39,513 bases of DNA, taken from the NCBI GenBank assembly GCA_947468665.1, contig CANILH010000023.1:1-39513 (forward strand), written 5' to 3'. A model generated the notes under the pieces. It saw only the letters and a program-made list of their open reading frames with translations. It searched no databases and was not told the DNA's origin. The position numbers were made by a program, and so were the translations under genes. Positions 23,657-33,267 of this stretch are shown here, in pieces. The DNA is from Oligoflexales bacterium. GTDB taxonomy: Bacteria > Bdellovibrionota_B > Oligoflexia > Oligoflexales > RGVZ01. Position 1 is the first letter of the stretch. The number at the start of each line of letters is the position of its first letter.

Positions 23657-24775
23657 AGAGTCTTGTGCCGCCCTCAAAACGTCATGGGTAATATTCTCGA
23701 CACGCTCCAGGCCAACGCTGAACCGGATCAGTTGATCGTCGATCTGATACTTTGCCTTCTCTTCCGCCGACATAAACCAATTGGTGCTATATGAGGGCAT
23801 AGTCGCGGTTGTTTCTGTGCCGCCGAGGCTCGGAACATTTGTGACCAGGCGCGTTTTGGTCAAAAGTTTTTTGACATCTACGGAATGCTGGAAGCGGACG
23901 GCGACCATGCCACCAAATCCCCGAGGAAAATATTTTTGGATGCTTTTGTCCGACGTCCCGTAGTTGACGCGCTCCACCAGCGCGGGCGACGACTCGAGGG
24001 CTGCCGCAAAACGCAGGCCAGACTTGGAGTGTTGCTCCATACGAAGGTCTAATGTCCTGAGCCCTCTCAGAAGCTGAGCGCATTGGCTCGTGGCGAGGAA
24101 CGTTCCGAGGTAGGCGTGAGGCGTACGAAGCGTATCCATCAGATCTTTTCGTCCCGCGATCATGCCGGCGATCACATCTGAATGGCCATTTAAGTATTTT
24201 GTAGCGCTCTCAACAACAAGATCCGCGCCGTGTGACAGTGGCTGACATAAAATAGGACTTGCAAACGTATTGTCGCAGACGCTCATGAGTTTGTTTTTCC
24301 TGGCGAACGATGTCGCCTGACCAATATCCTGCGGCAAACAGTAAGGATTGGTGATGCTCTCGAAAATTACCATGCGGGTCGCAGGTTTCAGAGACTGCTC
24401 CCAGCGATTTATAGGAGTAAAGGTCGTCTCGACTCCCCATGGTTTCAGGACTTTAGTCAGTAGATTATAAGTACCGCCGTAGCAGCCATCTTGAACCAGT
24501 ACGTGATCGCCAGGTTTCAGAAGACTGGTAAAAATAAGGTTAAACGACGCCATGCCGCTTCCAGTGACAATGGCATCTTCGGCTTCATGCAACGCGGCAA
24601 GAACGGATTCCACCTCTTTGTGGTTTGAGGTGTTGCCAAGCCGGCTATAGATCGGTGGTGACTCGGGCGTAGGGCTCTCAAAAGTGACTGACGTTTCTAT
24701 GGCGCCGAGTAAGCCGGTGCCGACCCGGTGCTCTTTACCGGTGTGCTGTAAGGTGGTTGAGTTGTCTCTGTCCAT
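23648..24775 (-). CDS. Cys/Met metabolism PLP-dependent enzyme (cystathionine gamma-synthase/lyase family)
   Basis: The 375-residue protein is of the trans-sulfuration family: YSRLGNTSN near 43, GSGMASFNLI near 72, ESITNPYCLPQD near 139, D168 (VCDNTFASP) binding the pyridine nitrogen, K193 in SATKYLNGHSD forming the Schiff base, and SLGGTETTATMPS near 315. Members make or break cystathionine or homocysteine, or release methanethiol. The exact reaction cannot be separated by eye. It follows the REC-PilZ gene after 40 bases on the same strand without a strong ribosome site. Length is slightly short but complete. Confidence 0.88.
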   Translation of the reverse strand: MDRDNSTTLQHTGKEHRVGTGLLGAIETSVTFESPTPESPPIYSRLGNTSNHKEVESVLAALHEAEDAIVTGSGMASFNLIFTSLLKPGDHVLVQDGCYGGTYNLLTKVLKPWGVETTFTPINRWEQSLKPATRMVIFESITNPYCLPQDIGQATSFARKNKLMSVCDNTFASPILCQPLSHGADLVVESATKYLNGHSDVIAGMIAGRKDLMDTLRTPHAYLGTFLATSQCAQLLRGLRTLDLRMEQHSKSGLRFAAALESSPALVERVNYGTSDKSIQKYFPRGFGGMVAVRFQHSVDVKKLLTKTRLVTNVPSLGGTETTATMPSYSTNWFMSAEEKAKYQIDDQLIRFSVGLERVENITHDVLRAAQDSLP

Positions 24776-24815
24776 TAGTAGAGCGCTACCTGCTTTGCCG
24801 TCGAGTTGGGCAATA

Positions 24816-25556
24816 TTAAGCTAAGTCCCTGGGGATGACGAAAAACGGCGTTGCTCTCTCCAGGTGGGAAATATAAAGGGGCAGGGAGTCTGGCTCCAGA
24901 TATTCCAGAAGGATCCCTGTTCCAGCGCGTGCGGGGTTTAGTGTACTGGGGCGACGGGCCCAGAGCATACGCCCGCATCCCTTGAGTGTCTTGCCGTCAC
25001 CGATATTCATTACAAAGCGAATGTTTTGGTTAGCCCGGACCCCCTCGGGCTGTTGGGTTGTGAAAAATCCTCCACGGCCAAACGCGACTTCACCAGCGCT
25101 TCCTGTTTTGAAAACGCCGGGGGCAGATATCTCGAATCCCTTGATTGCCTCGTAGTAATTCGGCCTGATGGAGAGGCGTTCGGCTATTGGCATAACCAGA
25201 CGTCCTACCTCTTTATTGAAGTCATCGCTGTTAAATGGCTTGAGAATAAAACTGTCAGCGCCACGTGCCATCAGCTCTTCGGGTGGAATATCAGAAAAGC
25301 CGGTTGCAAACATGATCGGTGGGCCGAGCTTCCGGGTTTCCCGTAGGGTATTCAGGAGTTCGTGCCCGTTCCCATTAGGCATCCGGACATCGGTGACAAT
25401 ACAGTCGTATGTCTTTGCGTTGATTAGTTCCAAGGCCTCTTGACCACTACTCGCGGTGTCAATCTCATATATCGCGGGGTCTAAGTATGACTTCATGACA
25501 TTGAGGATAAACGGTTCATCGTCTACCAAAAGAACTTTTTTATATGAGGTTGTCAT
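24816..25556 (-). CDS. Response regulator with PilZ-like output domain
   Basis: Residues 5-120 are a receiver with D12/D13, phosphoacceptor D56 (TDVRMPNGNGHE) and K106 (LKPFNS). Residues about 140-240 resemble PilZ, with GEVAFGRGGFFTT and a following beta-rich part (RFVMNIGDGKTLKGCGRM, GTGILLEYLE). PilZ domains bind c-di-GMP through RxxxR and D/NxSxxG. The second motif is changed to a G-R-G-G-F form and no clear RxxxR is seen, so c-di-GMP binding is uncertain. No kinase is adjacent. It could link phosphorylation to motility or surface control. Confidence 0.75.
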   Translation of the reverse strand: MTTSYKKVLLVDDEPFILNVMKSYLDPAIYEIDTASSGQEALELINAKTYDCIVTDVRMPNGNGHELLNTLRETRKLGPPIMFATGFSDIPPEELMARGADSFILKPFNSDDFNKEVGRLVMPIAERLSIRPNYYEAIKGFEISAPGVFKTGSAGEVAFGRGGFFTTQQPEGVRANQNIRFVMNIGDGKTLKGCGRMLWARRPSTLNPARAGTGILLEYLEPDSLPLYISHLERATPFFVIPRDLA

Positions 25557-25659
25557 CGTAGCGATGCCTTGCGATGAGAGTGAAAAAATAGACCATCACG
25601 AGTATATGTATATTTAGCCGTGAATGACAAGCAGGCGCTTTTTAAACATAATTAGATCA

Positions 25660-28254
25660 CTATCGTCGCCGCGGTGGTTTCATCGGAGGTGGTGTGGCCT
25701 GCAAAGGATCCTCAGGCCAGTAATGACGGGGATATTTGCGTTGGTACTCATTGCGTAGTGATGGGTAAATGCCTGTCCAAAAACTCGCGAGATCGGTTGT
25801 GACCTGAAGTGCCCTCATGTTGGGTGCAAGTAAGTGAATCGTAAGCGGCACCCTGCCTTCAAGGATTTTTGGTGTATGGGCTTGTCCGAAGAAATTCTGC
25901 AGGCGCGCCTCAATCCAGGGAGGGGACGATTCTGAGTAATGAACAGCCACTTTGTGCCCCGCGCCAACCGTCAGCGTCATGGGCGCTAGCTTTTGCAGTG
26001 TCGTGAACTCATCTTCGCCCACGCAGTAGCGAAGCCAGTCTTCCAGTGGTCTTTGCGTTACATCAGCAAAGGACGTCGCTTCGTCGCAAATCTGCGCCAC
26101 CAGCAGCTCCCGGAGCTCGTCTTTGTCCCAGATGTGCGTGATTAAGTTCGCGTCAAAGGCCAATTTTTGCCGCACCGGGTAGGCATCAAAAAAGTCGGCG
26201 TTATCAAATGGTTTAGGCCACTGTTTAAGAATGTTTTTGGCCAGAGTATCAGCCTGGGAGCTCGCAGCTTGATGAGTGTTGGTATCAGCGGGGCTTATAA
26301 CTTGAGATGAAACAGTCAGAACGCCATAACGGGTGACGCGCATCAACCGTGATTTACCGGCCTTCTCGTCCCACTCGCTGATATCCTCTGTTTTCAAAAA
26401 ACCCGCGGGTGCGGTGCTTAGGTCTTTAAGGGTTATCTGTGAGGCCATCGTCACTGTGGCGATGTGGTTGGATGACGGACCTTGTGACAAAGGTAAAATG
26501 CCGCCGGCGACACGAGTCGAAGATGCGTCGAGAGCAATAAGCCAGTCGCCATGGGCGGCCGCACTCTCTAGCGCGACTCTTAAATCACCGCCGCCGCAAA
26601 GAGTCGCCGTGGCCCAATTTGATTTTGGTCCTTGTTTTGACTTTGGTACCTTGTCGCGAATCAGCATCACGCGGTCAGGAAATGCGGCGAGTAGTGATGC
26701 AGCGAGCGAAAGCTCATGGGGTGGCTGGCAATTCTCAATTTCCTTGAATTTGTCAGCCCTTAGCAGGCGCGCGATTTGACGTGCTGCCCTTGTGACATTG
26801 GGGCTTTGCGCGGGGCGCGCACGAAAACTCTCGTAGCGGGCAAGCAGATCGCAGCCGAGATGTGTGTAGTCTTTGTCTGTGACGGTCATCTCGTCCGGGT
26901 TCGCCAGGATGGCAGCGAGCCATGGGGCCTCGTCGCCGCAACCATGCTCGACACAGGCCTCCGCAAATCGGGCCAGTCTCGGATGAATGGGGAGCAGGGC
27001 AATCTCGGATTTTTTTAGCGCCCCTGACTCCGTGAGAATACCAAGGAGGGCCAGAAGTTTTTTGGCGTCGTCCCACTGCTTGGGTTCTGGCGGAGTGAGC
27101 CAAGGCAGGTGATCGGGCTGCCAGTCACCGCCGGTTTTGCGAGCGAGCCAGAGAAGCGACATATAGACTTGGGAGAGATCAAGACGCAGGGTCTCAGGAA
27201 TGTCGGTATCGGGTCTTGCTGCCTCATCTTGTTTGGTAAAAAGCCTTAGGTTTAGTCCCGGGCCGGTACGTCCGGCACGACCAGAGCGCTGAATCAGTGA
27301 AGCCTTACTGACCGGTTTAGTTTCAAGAGTGCTCATGCCGGTAAATAAATTAAACGACGGGACCCGCGCCAGACCGGAGTCCACGACCGCGGTCACTCCA
27401 GGAATCGTGATGGAGGACTCGGCGATATTGGTGGACAAAATAACCTTGCGCTCCCGTGTGTCAGCGAACGCGAGATCCTGTGTGGTTTTATCGAGTGATC
27501 CCCGAAGTTCCAGAATCAGCCAGGACTCCCGCGCAAGGCGCCGTTGAAGGCCAGATTTGACCCGCACGATCTCAGCAGTGCCTGGCAGGAACACCAGGAT
27601 GTGCCCATTATGGCGTTTGTCTTCGGCAAGCTGTGCGGTCGCTGTTATGGCACGATCAACAAGGCTATCGCTGTAGTCGCCCCGCCAATGCTCAATCGCC
27701 ACCGGGTGCAGAGGGATGTCAACAGAGATAAGTTTGGCGTCTGGCATGGCTGCCGCCAATACGTCAGTGTCCAATGTCGCGGACATCACAATGATCCGCA
27801 GATCGGGGCGGGTGGTTTCTTTTAAATGGCGGCATAGGGCGAATGCCACATCTGTTTGCTGATGTCTCTCATGGAACTCGTCAAGAATAACGCAGGAAAC
27901 GCCCTTAAGAGAAGGATCCTGGGAGAGTCTGGCCGTGAACATCCCCTCAGTCAGAAAGAGCACTTTGGTCTGCGCCGAGAAAACACTCTCAAAGCGCATC
28001 TGCCAGCCGACTGTTGTCCCTGGTTTCTCGCCCATTTCCTGGGCTACCCGGGCAGCACTCATGCGGGCCGCGAGTCGCCTTGGCTCAAGCACCCAGATTT
28101 GGCCTTCAACAGTATTCATTAATGCCGGAGGCACACGGGTGGTTTTGCCGCTGCCCGGGCTCGCCTTGAGAATCACGTCCTGGCCATCCCGAATTGCCCG
28201 GCAGATCTCAGGCAGCAGGCTGTCTACTGGTAGTCTAGGCAAATTTGTACTCAT
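25660..28254 (-). CDS. hrpB: DEAH-box ATP-dependent helicase HrpB
   Basis: The 864-residue protein has Walker A ASPGSGKTTRVP near 32-43, the LEPRRLAARM motif, the DEFHERHQQTDVA box (motif II, DEFH as in HrpB), SATLD, STNIAESSITIPGV and QRSGRAGR (motif VI). It ends with the HrpB C-terminal region around APMTLTVGAGHKVAVHY and the PRHYWPEDP box. HrpB is an SF2 RNA helicase-like protein whose physiological role is poorly defined. Length and motif order match the family. It stands alone on the minus strand with its own start at 28254, divergent from the TPR gene. Confidence 0.92.
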   Translation of the reverse strand: MSTNLPRLPVDSLLPEICRAIRDGQDVILKASPGSGKTTRVPPALMNTVEGQIWVLEPRRLAARMSAARVAQEMGEKPGTTVGWQMRFESVFSAQTKVLFLTEGMFTARLSQDPSLKGVSCVILDEFHERHQQTDVAFALCRHLKETTRPDLRIIVMSATLDTDVLAAAMPDAKLISVDIPLHPVAIEHWRGDYSDSLVDRAITATAQLAEDKRHNGHILVFLPGTAEIVRVKSGLQRRLARESWLILELRGSLDKTTQDLAFADTRERKVILSTNIAESSITIPGVTAVVDSGLARVPSFNLFTGMSTLETKPVSKASLIQRSGRAGRTGPGLNLRLFTKQDEAARPDTDIPETLRLDLSQVYMSLLWLARKTGGDWQPDHLPWLTPPEPKQWDDAKKLLALLGILTESGALKKSEIALLPIHPRLARFAEACVEHGCGDEAPWLAAILANPDEMTVTDKDYTHLGCDLLARYESFRARPAQSPNVTRAARQIARLLRADKFKEIENCQPPHELSLAASLLAAFPDRVMLIRDKVPKSKQGPKSNWATATLCGGGDLRVALESAAAHGDWLIALDASSTRVAGGILPLSQGPSSNHIATVTMASQITLKDLSTAPAGFLKTEDISEWDEKAGKSRLMRVTRYGVLTVSSQVISPADTNTHQAASSQADTLAKNILKQWPKPFDNADFFDAYPVRQKLAFDANLITHIWDKDELRELLVAQICDEATSFADVTQRPLEDWLRYCVGEDEFTTLQKLAPMTLTVGAGHKVAVHYSESSPPWIEARLQNFFGQAHTPKILEGRVPLTIHLLAPNMRALQVTTDLASFWTGIYPSLRNEYQRKYPRHYWPEDPLQATPPPMKPPRRR

Positions 28255-28327
28255 GATGTCTGAAGGTTTCCCAGGGTAAAATAGGGGAGTACGAGACTAT
28301 GTGTGAACTTTCAATCTAGCTCAAAGA

Positions 28328-29482
28328 ATGGGTCGTGGGCAATCCATGTTGGTGTTTAAAACATCAAAGATAAAACATCCCATCGCGGAGGCCATCAAAG
28401 CCTATGCGAGCTATCTTGATTTGCCCGCGTCCGTCCGCAATGACGTTGATCCCATTAACGACGGCGAGATCCCGATCCAGATGATCGCCTCAGAAGCGAT
28501 GGATGCCCGGGCCATGCGGATGATTGAGCAGTTTATCGGAGATAAAATTCGTCTGGTTCTTTTGCTGTCACCAGCCGCGCATCCTGGGCCTTTGGCAGAC
28601 GCCCTGACAGATATGCCCCATGTTTTCCGAATGGATCCAAATGTTACCGCCGGGCCATTTGTTCAGAGGCTTCGAGGTTTGGTCTCGGCAATTGAGCTCA
28701 AAAAAGATTTTTATATTGACTTCATGAAAGCCGAGATAGCCATGGAGAATGGTCAGACAACGGAGGCGGTCAGCATTGTCCAGACGCTGCAGAGGGCCGG
28801 AGTGGATCCGTTTGCCTGTCACATACTATTGGCCAGGATATTATTTGCGGCCGGGACGTTTGAGGGCGCCCTCAAACAGGCGCAGCTTGCCGTAAGAAGC
28901 CGTGAGAAATCCCTTGCGGCGAGATCACTTGTGGCCGCCATCTACCAAAAAATGGGCGACAGCGCTAAAGCGGAAGCGGTCATGGAACAGTCACTTGAGG
29001 TCGCTGAGGCCAGCATGAGCTATCTCGTTCAGCTGGGGGATGTGTATTTTGAGCAGGGAAAAGTTGATAAATCAAAAGCCGCCTATAAAAAGGCCAAAGA
29101 ACTTGATCCAAATAACAAACAAGCCGACGAAGGACTTCTTGCTGTAAGTCTTCTGGAGGGTGACTTCAAGGCGGCGACAGAATCTGTTTCCGCGAAGGGA
29201 CTCAACTTTGACCTCGCAAGATTCTGCAATCTGAAGGGCGTCTCATTAAGCAATAACCGCCGCTATGAGGACGCCGAGAAAATGTATCTCAATACGATCG
29301 GGATGCTCGGAAAGTCTCCCGATGTCTATAAAATCCAGTTTAATCTTGGACTTTGTCTCAAAAAGGCCGGAAATATCGCAAAGGCCCTAAAATACTTTGA
29401 GGACTGCAAAGCATTGGCACCAGTCACGTTTACGAGAATTGACGAGCAGCTGGAAAATGTTCGCAAGAAAAAGGCCGATTGA
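28328..29482 (+). CDS. TPR-repeat protein with receiver-like N-terminal region
   Basis: The product is up to 384 residues. The start may be ATG 28346 (GTGGG six bases upstream) rather than 28328. Residues about 7-120 look like a very divergent alpha/beta receiver-type fold with no acidic phosphoacceptor pattern. Residues about 130-380 form tetratricopeptide repeats (ACHILLARILFAAGTFEGAL, SYLVQLGDVYFEQGKVDKSK, AYKKAKELDPNN, FNLGLCLKKAGNIAKALKYF). TPRs bind other proteins. The gene ends seven bases from the convergent double-CheX gene. A signalling role is inferred from that neighbour and the receiver-like start. Confidence 0.75.
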   Translation: MGRGQSMLVFKTSKIKHPIAEAIKAYASYLDLPASVRNDVDPINDGEIPIQMIASEAMDARAMRMIEQFIGDKIRLVLLLSPAAHPGPLADALTDMPHVFRMDPNVTAGPFVQRLRGLVSAIELKKDFYIDFMKAEIAMENGQTTEAVSIVQTLQRAGVDPFACHILLARILFAAGTFEGALKQAQLAVRSREKSLAARSLVAAIYQKMGDSAKAEAVMEQSLEVAEASMSYLVQLGDVYFEQGKVDKSKAAYKKAKELDPNNKQADEGLLAVSLLEGDFKAATESVSAKGLNFDLARFCNLKGVSLSNNRRYEDAEKMYLNTIGMLGKSPDVYKIQFNLGLCLKKAGNIAKALKYFEDCKALAPVTFTRIDEQLENVRKKKAD

Positions 29483-29489
29483 TCGAGAC

Positions 29490-30947
29490 TTAGGCAGGTT
29501 GTGCGTCGGCCGCTGGCGCGGCATCGGCGGGCGCGAACAGCTCATAGACGTTAAAGATCATTTCAGACGCCGCGCTCTCGACACCAAACGTCAACTCAAA
29601 AGGTCTGAGGTCAGTTTTAAACTGAAGCTTCAGGTAGTATCCACGGTTTCGCATCATATACTCAAGATTGCCCTCGCGGGCGAAGTCTCCGTGGAAGACA
29701 TGCCGGAATGGGAATCCAATGGCCTCGGCTTTAAACCGGAACGCGGCGGCGATTTGGTTTAAGAGCTCACCGCAGCTGTCGGCGATCATATCAATACCGA
29801 TTTCGGCTTCCGGCATGTAAAGCATCTTCGCCGCGAAAAACCTGGCCTCGTCCTCAAACCAACTCATGTTAAACGTGTAATTCCCGCGAGTGCCCACGCC
29901 GTGACCGCAGTGAAGTGACATCGTCTGCTGGTTGAACTCGGTTACCGGAGAGTCGGGAATGTGCTTAGCGGTAATCTGCAGGGCGCTTTGCAGTGTCTCG
30001 ATGACGGCCTCAATGGCGCAGTTTACAAGGCGAACATCGAGAAGATTTTTTTTGTGGGATTTCTCAGCGCGCTCATCGCGGTTTGTCAAAAACTCACTGT
30101 AGACGTCATAGCTGAACGTGACATCAAACTCCTGCTGCTCGCAGATAAATGGCATGTCGTAGTATTTTCCCATGGATCTCGAAAGATACAGATGCTGTTG
30201 TCCGTTGACCACCAGGAAGTTAGTGGGGTTAAGCTCATAGCCAAATTGTTGAAGCTCCTGTCGGATGGCGCCCAGAATTTGATTCAGGATCTCATTTAAC
30301 AGGTCATTACGCATCTCGCCCGTGACATTGGCGGCCTCCGCGAAGAGCATTTTCTCGGCGAACGTCGTGATTAGTTTCTCGGTAGTGGAAATAGAGATGG
30401 TGCCCTGGATGCCGTCACCCGAGAACGCGCAAATGCCTGACACATCGCGTTTCTCAGCTTTACTTTTGACAGCCTCGATCTTTTTTGGTGAAAGCGGCAG
30501 CGTCGTGTTTGTGGTGATGACACTCATCACGCTGCGCAGAATGGACGCGAGAACCCTCGGATCAAGTTTTTTGTCTTTACTGCCAAGAGCTGAGCGGACG
30601 CAGTCGTAAATAAAACCTTTTGACAGACCGTGCGGTGCCGGAACCAGGTGTTTCGCGGGAATAAATGCCTGAAGCTCGATCAGGTTCTCAGGTCCGCTGA
30701 CGACAAGCGGTTTGTCTTCGAGCTTCCCGTATGCGCCAGTTAAAACATTCATATCCTCGTTCGGGAGTTTTTGGTCGATAAAAACAAGTTTGTAAGGTCT
30801 GGAACTCCAGAAGCCCGCAGCCTGGGACGACGTCTTGGCCTCATCCAGGCTGATTTCGGCCGTGAAAATACCAGTAAACTTCTGGATTGCCTCTTTGGCA
30901 AACTCCTTGGTTTCCTTGCAGCCGCGAATGAGTAGGACGTGCTCCAT
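29490..30947 (-). CDS. Degenerate receiver with two CheX-like domains
   Basis: The 485-residue protein begins with a receiver-like region (1-120) that keeps a phosphoacceptor-like D58 (VFIDQKLPNEDM) but lacks the acidic pair after strand 1 and the lysine-proline near 105. Two CheX-like domains follow, about 130-285 and 305-470. Each keeps the ExxN phosphatase motif: E219-I-L-N222 and E394-L-L-N397. CheX removes phosphate from CheY-type receivers. A tandem pair on one chain would mimic the CheX dimer. The C-terminal tail is Ala/Pro-rich (APADAAPAADAQPA). A promoter sits so close to the ATG that the transcript may lack a leader. Confidence 0.78.
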   Translation of the reverse strand: MEHVLLIRGCKETKEFAKEAIQKFTGIFTAEISLDEAKTSSQAAGFWSSRPYKLVFIDQKLPNEDMNVLTGAYGKLEDKPLVVSGPENLIELQAFIPAKHLVPAPHGLSKGFIYDCVRSALGSKDKKLDPRVLASILRSVMSVITTNTTLPLSPKKIEAVKSKAEKRDVSGICAFSGDGIQGTISISTTEKLITTFAEKMLFAEAANVTGEMRNDLLNEILNQILGAIRQELQQFGYELNPTNFLVVNGQQHLYLSRSMGKYYDMPFICEQQEFDVTFSYDVYSEFLTNRDERAEKSHKKNLLDVRLVNCAIEAVIETLQSALQITAKHIPDSPVTEFNQQTMSLHCGHGVGTRGNYTFNMSWFEDEARFFAAKMLYMPEAEIGIDMIADSCGELLNQIAAAFRFKAEAIGFPFRHVFHGDFAREGNLEYMMRNRGYYLKLQFKTDLRPFELTFGVESAASEMIFNVYELFAPADAAPAADAQPA

Positions 30948-30954
30948 AAGTGTG

Positions 30955-30963
30955 ATTGTAGCA
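30955..30963 (-). promoter_or_regulatory. Extended -10 promoter of the double-CheX gene
   Basis: On the minus strand TGC-TACAAT ends 7 bases before the ATG at 30947, so transcription should start at or next to the start codon. No Shine-Dalgarno is seen. This suggests a leaderless mRNA. The rest of 30964-31112 shows nothing I can support. Confidence 0.5.
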
Positions 30964-31112
30964 TATTCGAGCTTCCATCCGTTTGAGCCGCGACGCGGCG
31001 CGAGGTATTAATAACGCGGCGGACCTGGGGATTTTCGGTCTTTTTTCGCTATTTCCAAAACGCAGTTACTTACTTGCGCCAACCGGTGGGTCCATATATG
31101 ACGGGGGGGCGT

Positions 31113-31151
31113 AAAAAAACAGGCGGACACCGTCTCCGGTAGTCCGCCTGT
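31113..31151 (-). terminator. Rho-independent terminator of fusA
   Basis: On the minus strand a stem of ACAGGCGGAC with GTCCGCCTGT encloses a second stem ACCG-GAGA-CGGT and is followed by seven T. It begins 20 bases after the fusA stop codon. Confidence 0.93.
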
Positions 31152-31170
31152 CTTATTTGAAACCGTAAAC

Positions 31171-33267
31171 TTACTCTTTATTGCCTTTAGCCTGATCTTC
31201 GCGGAATTTCGCGGAGACTTGCTCCTGGATGCTGGTTGGAACTGGCTTGTAGCGGGCGAATTCCATGGAGAATCCAGCTTTTCCCTGAGTCTTGGAACGG
31301 ACGTCAGTGGAGTAGCCGAACATCTCGGAGAGTGGAACCTCAGCGATGATAACAGCGTAGTCATCACGCATGTCGGAACCGAGGAGGAGACCGCGGCGAG
31401 AGGAAAGGTCACCTTGAACAGGGCCCTGGAACTCTACCGGTGTTTCAACTTCTACGCGCATAATCGGCTCAAGAAGTGTTGGCTTCGACGCGAGGAAGGC
31501 TTCTTTGAACGCGGCACGGGCAGCGATCTTGAACGCCATCTCAGAGGAGTCAACAGGGTGGAATCCACCGTCGATAAGGTCGATCTGACAGCCGATAACT
31601 TGGCAACCAGCCAGTGGTCCTTTGTCGATCGCTTCTTTAAGACCTTTTTCAACACCCGGGATGAATTCTTTAGGAACAGAGCCACCGACAGTTTTGTTGT
31701 TGAAGATAAAGGTGTCGGTGCTGCCTTCTGGAAGCGGTGTAAGTGTACCCACGATGTGAGCGTACTGACCGGAACCACCGGTTTGCTTTTTGTGCTTGTA
31801 GTCGAAGGAGCTCGCTCTGCCTGGAGCCTCACGGTAGTTAACCTTCGGCGCGCCAACAATAACCTCAGCTTTGTATTCACGCTTGATACGCTCAACGTAA
31901 ATCTCAAGGTGAAGTTCACCCATGCCTTTGATGATGGTCTCGTTGGACTCCTCGTCAACACGTACCCGAAACGTTGGATCCTCTCTCATGAAGCGGTTGA
32001 GGGCTTTGGAGATCTTAACAGCGTCATCTTGTTTTAGTGGTTTAAGAGCCAGCTCAATAACCGGTTCCGGAACGAAAATGGATTCCATCGAAACGTTGAT
32101 GCTCTCGTCACAGTAAGAGTCACCGGACGCGCAATCGACGCCGACCATCGCGATAATGTCGCCAGCGGACGCCTCGGCGATCTCCTCTTTATTGTTGGAG
32201 TGAAGGCGCACGATCCGGCCGATACGCTGCGACTTGCCCATACGAGGGTTGAAACAGGTGTCACCCTTCTTGAGAGTTCCTTGGTAAATACGGGTGTAAG
32301 TCAGCTGCCCGAACGTCTCGTCAACGATCTTAAACGCCATGGCGATGAATGGTTTAGATGGATCAGAGAACACCTCGACAAGTTCTTTTTTCTCGTTGTC
32401 TGTACCGAAGTACTGACGGTCAAGCGGGCTTGGAAGGTAGGCGCGAACGCCATCAAGAAGAAGCTGGACGCCTTTATTCTTGTAAGCGGAACCGCAGAAA
32501 ACAGGTGTTAGTATGCGGGCGATACAAGCTTTGCGGATGGTAGCTTGCAGAAGGTCTGTTGGAACTGGTTTGTCTTCAAGCATGATATTCATCATGTCGT
32601 CGGAGAACATGCTGACCGCGTCAAGCATCGCCATGCGGTACTCTTCAGCCTTGTCTTTGTAGTCGGCAGGAATCGCCTCTTCGCGGATGGTCTCACCTTT
32701 AATGCCGTCGAAGTAGTATGCCTTCATTTTAACGAGGTCAATGACGCCGTTCATGTCGTTCTCAATGCCGATTGGAATCTGGACCATGACAGCGTTGTGG
32801 GCTAGTTTTTCGCGGAGAGCTTTTGTTACGCGGAAAGCGTCGGCGCCCTGGCGGTCGAGTTTGTTGATGAACGCGACGCAAGGAACATTGTAACGCTTCA
32901 TTTGACGGTCAACAGTGATCGACTGTGACTGAACGCCGGAAACACCGCAAAGTACCATAACAGCGCCGTCGAGAACGCGGAGCGAACGCTCTACTTCCAC
33001 CGTGAAGTCAACGTGACCAGGAGTGTCGATGATGTTGACTGTGATGTCTTTCCAGGTGACGGTTGTCGCCGCGGACGTAATAGTAATTCCGCGCTCTTTC
33101 TCGAGCTCCATGTGGTCCATAGTAGCGCCGTCGCCGCCGCCGCGAACCTCCTCAATTTTGTGGATACGGCCGGTGTAAAACAAAATGCGCTCGGTTAGCG
33201 TTGTTTTGCCGGAGTCGATGTGGGCGGAAATCCCAATGTTGCGGTAGAGGCTTAGATTTTTTGACAT
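31171..33267 (-). CDS. fusA: Elongation factor G, spd/mitochondrial EFG1 type
   Basis: The start is ATG 33267 ([19 protein letters not shown]), preceded by AGGGCAG; the open frame extends further upstream without support. The 698-residue GTPase moves tRNAs and mRNA through the ribosome. Motifs are G1 [10 protein letters not shown]2 in [14 protein letters not shown]3 DTPGHVDF, G4 NKLDRQGAD and domain IV/V blocks [14 protein letters not shown] and [12 protein letters not shown]. The G1 motif with Ser (usual EF-G has AHIDAGKTT) and the [14 protein letters not shown] segment match mitochondrial EFG1 and the spirochaete/planctomycete/deltaproteobacterial EFG1 set. It stands outside a str operon: no rpsL, rpsG or tuf is nearby. 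A terminator follows. Confidence 0.95.
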   Translation of the reverse strand: MSKNLSLYRNIGISAHIDSGKTTLTERILFYTGRIHKIEEVRGGGDGATMDHMELEKERGITITSAATTVTWKDITVNIIDTPGHVDFTVEVERSLRVLDGAVMVLCGVSGVQSQSITVDRQMKRYNVPCVAFINKLDRQGADAFRVTKALREKLAHNAVMVQIPIGIENDMNGVIDLVKMKAYYFDGIKGETIREEAIPADYKDKAEEYRMAMLDAVSMFSDDMMNIMLEDKPVPTDLLQATIRKACIARILTPVFCGSAYKNKGVQLLLDGVRAYLPSPLDRQYFGTDNEKKELVEVFSDPSKPFIAMAFKIVDETFGQLTYTRIYQGTLKKGDTCFNPRMGKSQRIGRIVRLHSNNKEEIAEASAGDIIAMVGVDCASGDSYCDESINVSMESIFVPEPVIELALKPLKQDDAVKISKALNRFMREDPTFRVRVDEESNETIIKGMGELHLEIYVERIKREYKAEVIVGAPKVNYREAPGRASSFDYKHKKQTGGSGQYAHIVGTLTPLPEGSTDTFIFNNKTVGGSVPKEFIPGVEKGLKEAIDKGPLAGCQVIGCQIDLIDGGFHPVDSSEMAFKIAARAAFKEAFLASKPTLLEPIMRVEVETPVEFQGPVQGDLSSRRGLLLGSDMRDDYAVIIAEVPLSEMFGYSTDVRSKTQGKAGFSMEFARYKPVPTSIQEQVSAKFREDQAKGNKE

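Noticed and set aside
31219-32037. 272-codon frame antisense to fusA
   Set aside because: It is a by-product of fusA codon usage; fusA is certain and the antisense product has no recognisable family.
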